From the NCBI RefSeq assembly GCF_033947565.1, contig NZ_JARPVX010000001.1, positions 1 through 64,000 of the forward strand: a stretch of 64,000 nucleotides of DNA. The letters run 5' to 3'. This document shows positions 46,294 through 58,619 of the stretch, piece by piece. The translations under genes were made by a program, and so were the position numbers. How positions within the stretch are numbered: position 1 is the stretch's first letter; each line of letters begins with the position of its first letter. The notes below the pieces were generated by a model. It saw nothing but the letters and a program-made list of their open reading frames with translations. It had not been told where the DNA came from and searched no databases. Origin of the DNA: Lichenihabitans sp033947565 (lineage in GTDB: Bacteria > Pseudomonadota > Alphaproteobacteria > Rhizobiales > Beijerinckiaceae).

Positions 46294-46758
46294 ATGGCAA
46301 CAACCATGGAGGGTACGTTCACGGTGCCGGCCGCGCAGGAGCTCGTCTGGACCAAGCTGAACGATCCGGAGGTCCTGCGCCTGTGCATCTCGGGCTGTGA
46401 CAGCCTGGAGAAGACCAGCGCCACCCACTTCGTGGCGACAGCCAAGATGCGGGTCGGTCCGCTGCGCACCACCGTGCGGGGGAAGCTCGACCTTTACGAC
46501 GTCGATGCGCCCCATGGTTGCCGCATCGTCGGCGAGGGCGAAGGCGGCATCGCGGGTTTTGCTCGCGGCATCGCCGATGTGCGCCTGTTCAGCGTGCCGG
46601 AGGGGACGCTCGTGACCTATGCGGTCGAGGCCACGGTGGGCGGACGCTTGTCCCATTTCGGCGGAAAGCTCATCAATGGGGTGGCCAAGCGCATGGCCGA
46701 TGGATTTTTCGCCAACTTCGCGGCCACCCTGCCGGCGCGGCCTGTGACGGCCGCCTGA
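46294..46758 (+). CDS. coxG: CoxG-type SRPBCC protein
   Basis: A 154-residue START/SRPBCC protein. It begins MATTMEGTFTVPAAQELVWTKLNDPEVL, and the CISGCDSLEK and VEATVGGRLSHFGGKLINGVAKRM blocks are CoxG hallmarks. CoxG helps attach or assemble molybdenum hydroxylases such as CO dehydrogenase at the membrane. A GGAGG site six bases before ATG 46294 sets the start; the much longer open frame upstream is antisense to the oxidase gene. Its TGA overlaps the SDR start (TGATG). Confidence 0.85.
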   Translation: MATTMEGTFTVPAAQELVWTKLNDPEVLRLCISGCDSLEKTSATHFVATAKMRVGPLRTTVRGKLDLYDVDAPHGCRIVGEGEGGIAGFARGIADVRLFSVPEGTLVTYAVEATVGGRLSHFGGKLINGVAKRMADGFFANFAATLPARPVTAA

Positions 46759-47723
46759 TGCTGTTCTCGAAGAATATCCTGCCGTCGCAAGCCGGCCGCG
46801 TCGCGATCGTCACTGGCGCCACGGGCGGACTCGGCTTCGAATGCGCGCAGGCGCTGGCCGGCGCCGGTGCCACGGTGGTGGTGGCGGGCCGCAATCCGCA
46901 AAAGGGCCAGGACGCCGTCGCCCGCATCCGGCAGGCGCATCCGACCGCCGCGGTGGCGTTCAGCCTGCTTGATCTCGCGAGCCTCGAATCCGTTTCGGCC
47001 TTCGCCGCCGCCACCGAGGCGAGCCACGGAGTAATCGACCTGCTGATCAACAATGCCGGCGTGATGGCGGTGCCGACCCGGCATGACACCCGCGACGGGT
47101 TCGAGCTGCAGTTCGGCACCAATTACCTCGGCCATTTCGCTCTGACGGGCCGGTTGCTGCCTCTGCTGCGCCGCAGCCGAAGCGCGCGGCTCGTCAATGT
47201 TGCGAGCCTGGCGCACCTTCGCGGCCGCATCGACTTCGCCGATCCGCAGGGGCGGCGGCGCTATCATCCCTGGAAGGCCTACAGCCAGTCCAAGCTCGCC
47301 ATGCTGATGTTCGGCACCGAGTTCCAACGGCGCAGCGCGGCGCTTGGCTGGGGCGTCATCGGCGTCTCGGCCCACCCGGGCTGGGCCCAGACGGAGATCT
47401 TCAGCAACGGTCCGACGCTGGGCGGCGCGTCGGGCTGGAAGGAGCGCATTGGCATGCTGGCCTTCCCGGTCTTCGGGCAATCGGCGGTCGCCGGGGCGCG
47501 ACCCATCCTGCATGCCGCGACGGCGCCTCGCATCCAGGCGGGCGGCTATTACGGACCGGACGGGTACTATGAGCTGAAAGGCGCCCCGAAGGCGGCCCGT
47601 ATCGCCCCGCAGGCCCGCAACGTCGATGCGGCGGCGCGGCTTTGGGATTTGTCGGTCGACCTGACGGGGGTCGATCCGAGGGTCTTTGCCGCACGCGACA
47701 GCGCCGCGGCTGGCGTGCCATAA
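46758..47723 (+). CDS. Short-chain dehydrogenase/reductase
   Basis: A 321-residue SDR. It has the cofactor motif TGATGGLGF (residues about 20-28), the NNAGV structural motif, the active-site Ser in VNVASLAH, and the catalytic YSQSK. The 300-plus length and RDGFELQFGTNYLGHFALTG match the retinol-dehydrogenase/protochlorophyllide-reductase-like subgroup. It is coupled to coxG by TGATG overlap, but its link to molybdenum-enzyme maturation is only positional. Confidence 0.88.
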   Translation: MLFSKNILPSQAGRVAIVTGATGGLGFECAQALAGAGATVVVAGRNPQKGQDAVARIRQAHPTAAVAFSLLDLASLESVSAFAAATEASHGVIDLLINNAGVMAVPTRHDTRDGFELQFGTNYLGHFALTGRLLPLLRRSRSARLVNVASLAHLRGRIDFADPQGRRRYHPWKAYSQSKLAMLMFGTEFQRRSAALGWGVIGVSAHPGWAQTEIFSNGPTLGGASGWKERIGMLAFPVFGQSAVAGARPILHAATAPRIQAGGYYGPDGYYELKGAPKAARIAPQARNVDAAARLWDLSVDLTGVDPRVFAARDSAAAGVP

Positions 47724-47740
47724 GCCTGCCGGAGCCGCCC

Positions 47741-48334
47741 ATGTCCTCTGCGCCTGCCCTCGCTCAAGCCTTGCCGCCCACGCTCGTGCCTGGGCGGAGC
47801 TGCGGGACCTGCGCCCTGTGCTGCAAAGTCTTCGCCATCGCGGAGTTGGACAAGGTCCCGGGCCAATGGTGCCGCCATGTCGTGCAGGGGCGGGGCTGCG
47901 GCATCCATGATACGCGGCCGCAAACGTGCCGGCAGTTCTTCTGTCATTGGCTGCGCAACCCGCGGCTCGGGCCGGAGTGGCAACCCAACCGGGCCAAGTT
48001 CCTGATCTATACGGAGATGGGCGGTCGTCGCATGGTGGTGGTGCCGGACGTCGGCGCCCCGACGGCCTGGCGCAGCCAGCCCTTTTACGCGCAGTTCAAG
48101 CGTTGGGCCGCCCTGGGCGCCTCCCGCAACAACCAAATTCTCGTCTTTGTCGGCAAGCGCGCCACCGCGATCCTGCCCGATCGCGACCTCGACCTTGGCA
48201 TCGTCGAGGTCGGGGACGAGGTGATCTACCGGGTGGCGGGGTCGCGCATCGAGGTCGAGCACCGCAGGATGCCGGCCGTGGTGACGCCCGGTCTCTCCGT
48301 CCCGGCAAGGAGCCCCGATCATGCTGGCCAGTGA
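47741..48334 (+). CDS. Cysteine-cluster protein (YkgJ-like)
   Basis: A 197-residue protein with a metal-binding Cys cluster near the N-terminus: SCGTCALCC (residues 20-28), then WCRHVV, GCGIHDTRPQTCRQFFCHW. This C-x2-C-x2-CC...C...C...C pattern is typical of YkgJ-like Zn/Fe-binding proteins. ATG 47741 follows a GGAG site. The end overlaps the next gene by 14 bases. It may deliver or protect a metal centre in this accessory cluster; the role is not established. Confidence 0.75.
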   Translation: MSSAPALAQALPPTLVPGRSCGTCALCCKVFAIAELDKVPGQWCRHVVQGRGCGIHDTRPQTCRQFFCHWLRNPRLGPEWQPNRAKFLIYTEMGGRRMVVVPDVGAPTAWRSQPFYAQFKRWAALGASRNNQILVFVGKRATAILPDRDLDLGIVEVGDEVIYRVAGSRIEVEHRRMPAVVTPGLSVPARSPDHAGQ

Positions 48335-48644
48335 CGATGCCATCCTCGAAGCTGCCGAAGCCTGGCGGCGGGCCGGCAAGGGCGTGGCGCTCGCCACCGT
48401 GATCGAGACCTGGGGCTCTGCACCGCGACCGGTTGGCAGCCACCTCGTCACCGATCAGGATGGGGCCTTCCTGGGCTCGGTCTCGGGCGGTTGCGTCGAG
48501 GTCGATGTCGTCACGGAAGCGATCGACATCATCGCCGCGGGTGGCAGCAAGGTGCTGGAGTTCGGCGTCGCGGACGAAACCGCCTGGCGGGTCGGCCTGT
48601 CGTGCGGCGGCCGCATCCGGGTGCTGGTCGAACGGATCGATTGA
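48321..48644 (+). CDS. XdhC/CoxI N-terminal domain protein
   Basis: A 107-residue protein equal to the N-terminal domain of XdhC/CoxI: ALATVIETWGSAPRPVGSHLV, then GSVSGGCVEVDVV and the Cys-bearing LSCGGRIRVLVE end. XdhC proteins sulfurate and insert the molybdenum cofactor into xanthine-dehydrogenase-family enzymes. The Rossmann half is encoded separately just downstream (10-base gap), so the usual two-domain protein is split here. Confidence 0.88.
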   Translation: MLASDDAILEAAEAWRRAGKGVALATVIETWGSAPRPVGSHLVTDQDGAFLGSVSGGCVEVDVVTEAIDIIAAGGSKVLEFGVADETAWRVGLSCGGRIRVLVERID

Positions 48645-48653
48645 GGGTCAACG

Positions 48654-49369
48654 ATGCGTCTCGAGCTTCTCGCCGCCCTCAACCGGGAGCGCGCCGCGCG
48701 CCGCGCCGCCGCCGTGGTGACGGATCTCGGCAGCGGCGAACAGCGGCTCGTCCCGGCCGATGCGATGGCGGCCGACCCCCTGGCTGACCTCCTCGCGAGC
48801 CGGCTGGCTTCGGGGCGGGGCGGCGTGGTCGAGCACGACGGCCGTGCGTTGTTTGTCGCCGTGCAGGTTCCGCCCGTGCGGCTGGTGGTGATCGGCGCGG
48901 TCCACGTCAGCCAGGCCCTCGCCCCGATGGCCCGGCTCGCAGGTTTCGCCATGACAGTGATCGACCCCCGTACCGCCTTTGCGACGGTCGAGCGCTTCCC
49001 TGATTGTGCCGTCGTACCCGCCTGGCCGGATGAGGCCCTTCGCGGTCTCGGTGGCCTCGACCGCTTCACGGCCGTGGCGGCGCTGACCCATGACCCCAAG
49101 ATCGACGACCCCGCTCTCGCGGCGGCGCTCAGCAGCGACTGCATCTACGTCGGGGCGCTCGGCTCGCGCAAAACCCATGCGGCGCGGCTGGCCCGGCTGG
49201 CGGCGCTCGGCTTCGGCCCCGAGGCGACCGACCGCATCCACGCCCCGATCGGCCTCGACATTAGCGCCGTCAGCCCGGCCGAGATCGCGGTATCGATCCT
49301 GGCGCAGGTGATCCTGGCGCTCCGCCGCAAGCCGACCCGCGCCGAGCGGGATGGCGGAGGCACGAACCG

Positions 49370-49373
<4 letters not shown>
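48654..49373 (+). CDS. XdhC family protein, Rossmann domain
   Basis: A 239-residue protein with a degenerate N-terminal part and a clear XdhC C-terminal Rossmann domain: VRLVVIGAVHVSQALAPMA, VIDPRTAFAT, AVAALTHDPKIDDPAL and YVGALGSRKTHAARLARL. It works with the preceding XdhC piece in molybdenum-cofactor handling. The frame overlaps the next gene's ATG by four bases (ATGA). Confidence 0.88.
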
Positions 49374-50403
<1,030 letters not shown>

Positions 50404-50407
<4 letters not shown>

Positions 50408-51015
50408 CGCCCCACGCCATCGTATTGTTGGCGGCCGGTCGAGCCACCCGCTACCGCGCCGCGGGCGGTCCCGAACCAACGAAGCTGCTCGCGGCGTGGC
50501 GCGGCGAACCGTTGGTGCGTCACGCGGCACGAGCCGCCCTCGAGTCGCGCGCCGCACCGGTGATCGTTGTCACTGGCCATGCGGCCGAAGCCGTCCTGGC
50601 GGCGCTCGCGGGTCTCGCAGTCAGGCCCGCACATAATCCAGCCTTTGCCGAGGGGCTCGCAACCTCGCTCCAGGTGGGCATCGCTGCTGTGCCGCCCGCC
50701 TGCCCCGGCGCCCTCGTGATGCTGGCCGATATGCCCGCCGTGACCCCGGCCATCCTCGACGCGCTGCTGGACGCCGCGCTCGCCAGCCCCGATGCCAGCG
50801 CCGTTGTGCCGTCGTATGGGGGCATCCGCGGCAACCCGGTGGTGCTGTCGCGGACGCTGTTCCCGGCCGTTCACACGCTGCGGGGTGATGTCGGGGCCCG
50901 CCAACTGCTCCGCGACCCGGCGCTGCGCGTCATCGAGGTGGCGCTGTCCGACGCCGGCATTGCCCATGACATGGACGCGCCGGCAGACCTCTCGGAGCCG
51001 TTAACCAAGGCTTGA
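50404..51015 (+). CDS. MobA/MocA-like molybdenum cofactor nucleotidyltransferase
   Basis: A 203-residue NTP transferase. The N-terminal LLAAGRATRYRAAGG is a variant of the LAAGxSxRxG nucleotide-binding motif, with KLLAAWRGEPLVRH and LVMLADMPAVTPAILDALL (metal-binding Asp) following, then RGNPVVLSRTLF. This is the MocA/MobA family that adds CMP or GMP to molybdenum cofactor. MocA-type cytidylation supports xanthine-dehydrogenase-family enzymes, consistent with its XdhC neighbours. It starts at GTG 50404, overlapping the previous gene. Confidence 0.83.
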
Positions 51016-51103
51016 TCATTCGAGCGTGCAATCGGCGAGGCGCGACCGTTTCGCCGCGCCACAACCAGGACCGACACCGACGCAACCTGAAAAGGCGGAT
51101 TCC

Positions 51104-51388
51104 ATGGCATTGCTGCTCGACGACCTCAGCGACCGCGTGACCCTCCTGTCCGGCTATGGCTTGACCACGGCCGAAATCCTGTATCGCCTGCCCGACCATC
51201 CCTCGATCCTGCAAAGCTATGTCTGGCAGGACTACGACGTGACGCCGAGCTTTCCGGCGCTGAACAAGTTTCTGAGTTTTTGGCGCGATACGCTCGACGG
51301 TGCTCTGCACGCGGTGCGGGTGAACCACGCTCATTTGCTGAAGCCCTGCGAGTTGCGTCTCATCGGTGCTGAATTCCAGCTTCACTGA
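51104..51388 (+). CDS. usg: Usg family protein
   Basis: A 94-residue soluble protein of the alphaproteobacterial Usg family, recognised by LLSGYGLTTAEILYRLPDHPSILQSYVWQDYD and HAVRVNHAHLLKP (given here in parts: YGLTTAEILYRLPDHP, YVWQDYD). The function is unknown. ATG 51104 follows an AAGGCGG site. It is convergent with radC. Confidence 0.85.
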   Translation: MALLLDDLSDRVTLLSGYGLTTAEILYRLPDHPSILQSYVWQDYDVTPSFPALNKFLSFWRDTLDGALHAVRVNHAHLLKPCELRLIGAEFQLH

Positions 51389-51400
51389 GCGCGGCCGGCC

Positions 51401-52177
51401 CTACATCAGCTTCAGCTTGCGCAAGCTCTGGGTGCCGTTGCGGCCGACGATCAGGTGGTCGTGCACTTCGATCTCCATGGCGCGCGCCAGGGCGACGATC
51501 TGCTTCGTCATCGTGATGTCGGCTTGCGACGGGGTGGGATCACCCGAGGGATGGTTGTGGACCAGGATCAAGGCGGTGGAGCCGAGTTCCAGCGCCCGCT
51601 TGATGATCTCACGCGGATAGGCGGGCGTGTGATCGACGGTGCCGGTGCTCTGCACCTCGTCGCGGATCAGCACGTTGCGCTTGTCGAGGAACAGGATGCG
51701 GAATTCTTCCCGCTCGACAAAGGCTTGCGCGGCGCGGCAATAATCCATCACGGCGGCCCATGAACCCAGCACGGTCCGCTTGGCGACGGCGCCTTTCACC
51801 ATCTGCTGGGCGGCCGCCTCGACGATTTTCAGCTCGACGATGGCGGCATCACCGATGCCTTTCACCTCGCGCAGCCGATCCGGCCGCGCCGTGAGAACTT
51901 CCGCGAAGGAGCCGAACCGGGCCAGCAAGGCTTTGGCAAGCGGCTTCATATCCTGCCGCGGCTGCGCCCGAAACAAGATCAGCTCCAGCAACTCATAGGG
52001 GGCGATGCCCTCAGCCCCGGCGTTCAGGAAGCGCTCGCGCAGCCGGTCACGGTGGCCGACGCGATGGTCTTTGACGATGAGCGCGGGGATCGGGTCGGGA
52101 CTGCGAGGCGACGCGTCCGGCAGGGCCGTATCGGTCGGCTTCGGCGTGAAGAGTGGCGCCTCGTCGAGACCACTCAC
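51401..52177 (-). CDS. radC: RadC/JAB-domain protein
   Basis: A 258-residue protein of the UPF0758/RadC family. An N-terminal helix-hairpin-helix region (APYELLELILF, LREVKGIGDAAIVELK) precedes the metalloprotease-like JAMM motif HNHPSGDPTPSQAD. The family is conserved, but its proposed repair role is disputed. GTG 52177 is preferred because a GAGGG site sits about nine bases upstream; the TTG at 52186 is directly against that site. It is downstream of map on the same strand. Confidence 0.85.
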   Translation of the reverse strand: MSGLDEAPLFTPKPTDTALPDASPRSPDPIPALIVKDHRVGHRDRLRERFLNAGAEGIAPYELLELILFRAQPRQDMKPLAKALLARFGSFAEVLTARPDRLREVKGIGDAAIVELKIVEAAAQQMVKGAVAKRTVLGSWAAVMDYCRAAQAFVEREEFRILFLDKRNVLIRDEVQSTGTVDHTPAYPREIIKRALELGSTALILVHNHPSGDPTPSQADITMTKQIVALARAMEIEVHDHLIVGRNGTQSLRKLKLM

Positions 52178-52189
52178 CTGCGCCAACCC

Positions 52190-53011
52190 TCAGGCGTAGG
52201 CGGGCTGGTGCAGCCCCGCCGGCGACAGGGTGAAGATCTCGACGCCGGTTTCGGTGACCGCAACCGTATGCTCGAACTGGGCCGATAACGAGCGGTCGCG
52301 CGTCACGGCCGTCCAGCCGTCGCTCAGCACCTTCACGTGCGGTCGACCGAGGTTCACCATGGGTTCGATGGTGAAGAACATGCCGGGCTTCAGCACGACG
52401 CCCTCGCCGCTGCGTCCGTAATGCAGGATGTTGGGCTCGTCGTGGAACAAGCGGCCAAGCCCGTGGCCGCAAAATTCACGCACGATCGAGCACCGCTCGG
52501 CCTCGGCATAATCCTGGATCACCGCCCCGATATCGCCCGTGGTGGCGCCCGGCTTCACGGCCGCGATGCCGCGCATCAGGCTTTCATAGGTGACCTGGAC
52601 GAGCCGTTCGGCCCGGCGCGGCACGTCGCCCACGAGATACATGCGGCTCGAATCGCCGTGCCAGCCATCGACGATGAGGGTGAGGTCGATGTTGACGATG
52701 TCGCCATCCCGCATCGGCTTCTCGTCGGGAATGCCGTGGCAGACAACATGGTTAATCGAGGTGCAGATCGACTTGCGGAAGCCGCGGTAATCGAGGGAGG
52801 CCGGGTAAGCGCCGTGATCCATCGCGAAGGTGAAGGCGAGCTTGTCGAGCGCCTCGGTGGTGACCCCCGGCTTGACGGCCTCGGTCATCAGGTCGAGGGC
52901 CTCGGCGGTCAACCGGCCGGCCTTGCGCATGCCTTCGAACTCATCCGGACCATGCAGCTTGATCTGGCCCGTCTTGCGGATCGGGGCGACGGCGGCTTCG
53001 GTGAACGTCAT
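52190..53011 (-). CDS. map: Methionine aminopeptidase, type I
   Basis: A 273-residue enzyme removing initiator methionine from nascent proteins. Ligands and catalytic residues are all present: His in VVCHGIP, Asp pair in NIDLTLIVDGWHGDSS, His in FCGHGLGRLFHDEPN, Glu in FFTIEPMVN and Glu in FEHTVAVTETG. ATG 53011 is chosen because the domain begins there; the longer open frame to 53221 is not needed. It is 12 bases before the radC start on the same strand. Confidence 0.94.
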   Translation of the reverse strand: MTFTEAAVAPIRKTGQIKLHGPDEFEGMRKAGRLTAEALDLMTEAVKPGVTTEALDKLAFTFAMDHGAYPASLDYRGFRKSICTSINHVVCHGIPDEKPMRDGDIVNIDLTLIVDGWHGDSSRMYLVGDVPRRAERLVQVTYESLMRGIAAVKPGATTGDIGAVIQDYAEAERCSIVREFCGHGLGRLFHDEPNILHYGRSGEGVVLKPGMFFTIEPMVNLGRPHVKVLSDGWTAVTRDRSLSAQFEHTVAVTETGVEIFTLSPAGLHQPAYA

Positions 53012-53480
53012 GGCACAAGCGGGCGAAATCGGAGGGAGAGCATCCCCTAGTCTATGCCGAAACCCGGCCAGGGCAATGTTTGACTTTGCGTCCGCGGAGG
53101 AATGTCGGCAGACGTGCTGCACGCGGCGCGAGCTTGCGTCAGCGGGCCCCGGGCCGCCATGACCAGCAACGCGACCAAGCGGAAGGCGCACGTGTTTGGC
53201 TCGACGCTGCACGATCGTCACGGCTGCCTGCTACCGCCCAGATCAAAAACGTGCCGCAGAATGGTGCAGGGAGTGCCTCGCCCGTTGACAGCTTTCGCGG
53301 TTTGAAGCTTGTCCCAAGAGACGCAACACGGTGCCGGCGTTTGAATGCACGATTCTCCCTAACACCAGCTGGGCCGGCTCATTGGCAGGACCGTCCTGCC
53401 GGCTTTGGGTGGCGGCACCGATCCATCCGCTGTGGCGATAAGCGAGTGGTTCGAAACAGTCGCACGTACCTGGATGGTTC
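53012..53480. other. Gene-free gap between map and the KaiC-like operon
   Basis: These 469 bases hold the upstream regions of divergent map and the KaiC-like gene. Short open frames exist (for example 53080-53484), but their translations are Arg/Ala-rich and unlike proteins. No tRNA, clear palindrome or repeat was seen. Promoters for both operons are expected here. Confidence 0.5.
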
Positions 53481-54973
53481 ATGATGGTCGCTGACAGCGG
53501 CAAGGCGACCTTCGGGATCGAGGGCCTCGACGACGTGCTCGGGGGCGGGCTGACGCGCGAGCGGGTGTATCTTCTCGAAGGCAGCCCCGGCACCGGCAAG
53601 ACCACGACCTCGCTGCAATTCCTGCTCGAGGGCACGCGGGCGGGCGAGACCGGCCTCTACATCACCATGTCGGAAACGGAAGACGAGTTGCGGGAAACCG
53701 CCACCTCGCATGGCTGGTCGCTCGACGGCGTCGAAATCTTTCAGCTGATCCCACCCGAAAGCCTGCTCGACGAGAATCAACAGCAGAGCCTGCTCTATTC
53801 GTCCGACCTCGAACTCGGCGAAACCACGCGCCAGATCTTCGCGGCCATCGACCGCGCGAAGCCGAGCCGGGTGGTGCTCGACAGCTTGTCGGAACTCCGG
53901 CTCCTGGCCGGATCGTCGCTGCGATACCGGCGCCAAGTCCTGGCTCTCAAGCATTTCTTCGCCCGCGAGGCCGTGACGGTGCTGATGCTCGACGATCTGT
54001 CGGCCGATACGCAGGACAACACCGTGCACAGCATCGCGCATGCGGTCGTGATGCTGCAGGAACTCGCGCCGGATTACGGCGCGCAGCGACGCCGCCTCCG
54101 GGTGATCAAATATCGTGGACAGCGCTTCCGCGGCGGCTTTCACGATTTCACCATCGCCACCGGTGGCGTGGTGGTGTTCCCCCGCCTGATCTCGCTCGAA
54201 CATAAGACCGGCTTCTCGCGCGATCGGCTCGTCAGCGGCATTGCCGAGCTCGACGCCCTGCTGGGCGGCGGCATCGAGAAGGGCTCGAGTACACTGATCC
54301 TCGGGCCGGCCGGCACCGGTAAATCACTGGTCTCGGTCCAATATGTGTTGGCCGCCATCGAGCGCGGCGAGCGCGCCGCGATGTTCGTCTTCGACGAGGA
54401 ACTGGCGATGTTGTTCGCTCGGACCCGTGCCATGGGTCTCGATCTCGAAGGCCACCGCGACCGTGGCGAATTGTTCATCGAGCAGATCGACGCGGCCGAA
54501 CTGTCGCCAGGCGAGTTCGCCCATAAGGTGCGGAGCATCGTCGACCGCAACGGCGTGAAGACCGTGGTGATCGACAGCCTCAACGGCTACCAGGCCGCCA
54601 TGCCGGACGAGAACGCGCTCGTGCTGCACATCCACGAACTGCTGCAGTTCCTCAACCGGCAGGGCGCCACCACCTTTTTGACCGTGGCGCAGCACGGCCT
54701 CGTGGGCGACATGAAGGCGCCGGTGGACGTGACCTATCTGGCCGACACGGTGGTGCTGCTCCGCTATTTCGAGGCGTTCGGGCGGGTGCGCCGCGCCATT
54801 TCGGTCATCAAGAAGCGCGCCAGCAATCACGAGGATACGATCCGGGAATATCGGATCGGTGCGCGTGGCTTGCAGGTCGGTGAGCCGCTCAGCAACTTCG
54901 TCGGTGTTCTGCGTGGGACGCCAAGCTTCGTGGGCGCAGCCGACGAACCCACGTTACTCGATCGCGATCCGTC

Positions 54974-54977
<4 letters not shown>
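53481..54977 (+). CDS. KaiC-like dual-ATPase protein
   Basis: A 498-residue RecA-fold protein with two KaiC domains. Walker A motifs are GSPGTGKTT (about residue 34) and GPAGTGKSL (about 275). Catalytic Glu pairs are in SETEDELRE and FDEELAML. The KaiC phosphorylation-site region reads VTYLADTVVLL, so Thr418-Tyr419 stand where Ser-Thr sit in cyanobacterial KaiC; only the Thr is a standard Ser/Thr site. No kaiA or kaiB is nearby. It overlaps the histidine kinase gene (GTGA), so the likely role is signalling or stress control rather than a circadian oscillator. ATG 53484 is an equal start. Confidence 0.88.
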
Positions 54978-56658
<1,681 letters not shown>

Positions 56659-56662
<4 letters not shown>

Positions 56663-57171
56663 CGAGCTTGCCTTTACCACCACCCCTCGTGGGGGATGCC
56701 GGCCGACTCGCCGCGCTGAAAGAGACCGGCGTTCTCGATACGGGTCCAGAGTCCGCGTATGACGGCGTCGTGCTGCTCGCACGCACGCTATGCGCCGCGC
56801 CTGTGGCCTTGATCAGCTTGGTGGCCGAAGAGCGGCAATGGTTCAAGGCGCGGTCCGGCTTCGGCCCGGAGGAAACCTCGCTCGACGCATCGGTCTGCAG
56901 CCACGCCCTCGGCGGCGTCGGACTGCTGATCATCCCCGACCTCATGCAGGATGACCGCACCCGGGACAACCCGCTGGTCATCGCCGGGCCGCGTCTGCGG
57001 TTCTACGCCGGCGCGCCGCTGCGCACCGCGGATGGCCATGCGCTCGGAACCGTATGCGTGCTCGACTCGGTGCCGCGCCCAGCCGGTCTGACGCCCGAGC
57101 AGGCCGAAGGGCTGCAAGCCCTCGCCACTTTGGTCATGGCGCTGCTGGCCGCAAGGCGGATGGCTGGCTGA
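56659..57171 (+). CDS. GAF-domain protein
   Basis: A 170-residue single GAF domain, recognisable from RLAALKETGVLDTGPESAYD, LVAEERQWFKARSGFG, SVCSHALGG and YAGAPLRTADGHALGTVCVLD. Such domains bind small ligands or redox signals. Its GTG overlaps the kinase stop, so it is probably the sensor or partner of the kinase. A Cys in SVCSHAL could be redox active. Confidence 0.88.
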
Positions 57172-57268
57172 CGCAAGTTGGATGCGAGCCGACTTGAGCG
57201 CGTGGTTCAGGCAACCGCGGTTCAGCATCTGCCCGAGCGACGATGATCTTCGATCGGCTGACGCGCAG

Positions 57269-57382
57269 GATTATGCCGGCGTCACGCATGAATTCTTCGG
57301 CATGGGTCTTGTGGTCGGCAAGGCCAAGCAGGCCGAGCATCTTGCGGTCAAGAACCTGAAGGCCGCTTTCGCGGCGAAGTAA
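57269..57382 (+). pseudogene. C-terminal remnant of an alpha/beta hydrolase
   Basis: The 38 codons DYAGVTHEFFGMGLVV...KAAFAAK match the extreme C-terminus of hormone-sensitive-lipase-type esterases, including the catalytic-His block GVTHEFFGM. No lipase nucleophile or core lies upstream; a GAF gene ends 97 bases before it. The rest has been lost, probably by deletion. The frame stays open upstream to 57182, but those residues do not look like hydrolase. Confidence 0.65.
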
Positions 57383-57432
57383 TCCGCTGCGATCGGGCGA
57401 AGCCAAACGCCTGCGCCTTGAATGAGACCTCA

Positions 57433-57469
57433 CCCACCGCCCGGGTTCGCTCAGAACCCCGGCGGTGGG
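57433..57469 (+). terminator. Strong GC-rich hairpin
   Basis: CCCACCGCC pairs with GGCGGTGGG and, after one mismatch, GGGTT with AACCC, giving 14 pairs around a 7-base loop. No T tract follows. It may terminate the KaiC-like operon or act as an RNA structure; it lies 51 bases after the hydrolase remnant. Confidence 0.5.
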
Positions 57470-57720
57470 CGACTGCCACACGGGCTGCCTTGGCGACGGC
57501 CGGCGTGGCCGCTGGCTCATTGAGGCCTTAAGGAGAGCCTCGCCCACTTCGCTGCGATCACCCTTGAAGCTAAGTGTCACTGATGCCGAGCCTTCACACG
57601 GATCACGAACGCGATCGCGAGGCCCGCGGGGAAGATTGGCGGCAAGCCCTTGTGCCCCGCCCGGAGCCGGGCTTAGACCAGTCGAGGAGTGCGGGCGCCA
57701 CCCCCCGGCCGTGGAGCTGT

Positions 57721-58560
57721 ATGACCGTCGTGAATGACCTTTCGCCGTTCGGGCATCATGCGCCGCGCGGACTTGTGGCGAAAGTGCTGCGGCTGACCCG
57801 GCATCGGCGGGAGTCCTGGCTCGGGCGTCGGTTCGGGTTCGCCTGCCGGGCCGCCGGATTGGCGTTGCTGCGCGGCGCCCCTCAGGATGTTGATGCGATC
57901 GGAGCCCGCATGCGGCTCTACCCCTCGCATAACGTGTCCGAGAAGAACCTGCTGTTCACGCCCCACCTGTTCGATCCCGAAGAGCGGGAGCTGCTGGCGT
58001 CCCGCATCGGTGAAGGATTCGTGTTCATCGACATCGGCGCCAATGTCGGGGGCTACAGCTTGTTCGTCGCGGCCCAGGCTGGGCCGCATGCCCGTATCCT
58101 GGCGGTCGAACCGCAGCCCGATATCTTCGAGCGGCTCGTCTACAACGTGCGACAGAACCCCTTCGGCAGCATCAAGGCGCTCGAATGTGCCGTGGCTGAC
58201 CAGGACGGCGAGATCACGATGTTTCTCGATCCTGCGAACAGCGGCGAAAGCTCGGTTCGTTTCGTTCATGTGCGGGATCAGGGTCCCTCGGTGCGGGTGG
58301 CCAGCAAAACACTCGCCACCGTGCTGCGCGAGGAGCGGCTGGACCGGATCGATGCCTTGAAGGTCGATGTCGAGGGTGCCGAAGACCTGGTGCTCGAACC
58401 CTTCTTCCGCACCGTGCCGGGGCGCCTGTGGCCGACCCTGCTGATCGTCGATAACGGGTCCGCCCAGGCGACCGCGACCGTCGAGGCGCTCGGGGATGGG
58501 CGGGCCTATCGCAAGCTGCTGCGAACGCGCAGCAACGACATCTTCGAGCGCATCGCTTAG
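57721..58560 (+). CDS. FkbM-family methyltransferase
   Basis: A 279-residue SAM-dependent enzyme. The SAM site is FVFIDIGANVGGYSLFVA (about residues 100-117), followed by ILAVEPQPDIFERL and the family C-terminal LDRIDALKVDVEGAEDLVLEPF. FkbM proteins O-methylate sugars, polyketides or other hydroxyl groups. ATG 57721 follows GGAG at five bases, so the open frame from 57574 is rejected. The upstream gap (57383-57720) holds only the hairpin. The substrate is unknown. Confidence 0.88.
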   Translation: MTVVNDLSPFGHHAPRGLVAKVLRLTRHRRESWLGRRFGFACRAAGLALLRGAPQDVDAIGARMRLYPSHNVSEKNLLFTPHLFDPEERELLASRIGEGFVFIDIGANVGGYSLFVAAQAGPHARILAVEPQPDIFERLVYNVRQNPFGSIKALECAVADQDGEITMFLDPANSGESSVRFVHVRDQGPSVRVASKTLATVLREERLDRIDALKVDVEGAEDLVLEPFFRTVPGRLWPTLLIVDNGSAQATATVEALGDGRAYRKLLRTRSNDIFERIA

Positions 58561-58619
58561 TCGGGCTTCCCACCGGCGCGGCGCGGCGCTAGAAGGCCGC
58601 TCGTCCCGGAGCCTCCCGC

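Noticed and set aside
53080..53484. 134-aa open frame between map and the KaiC-like gene
   Set aside because: Arg/Ala-rich, no ribosome-binding site and no recognisable motif; most likely non-coding.
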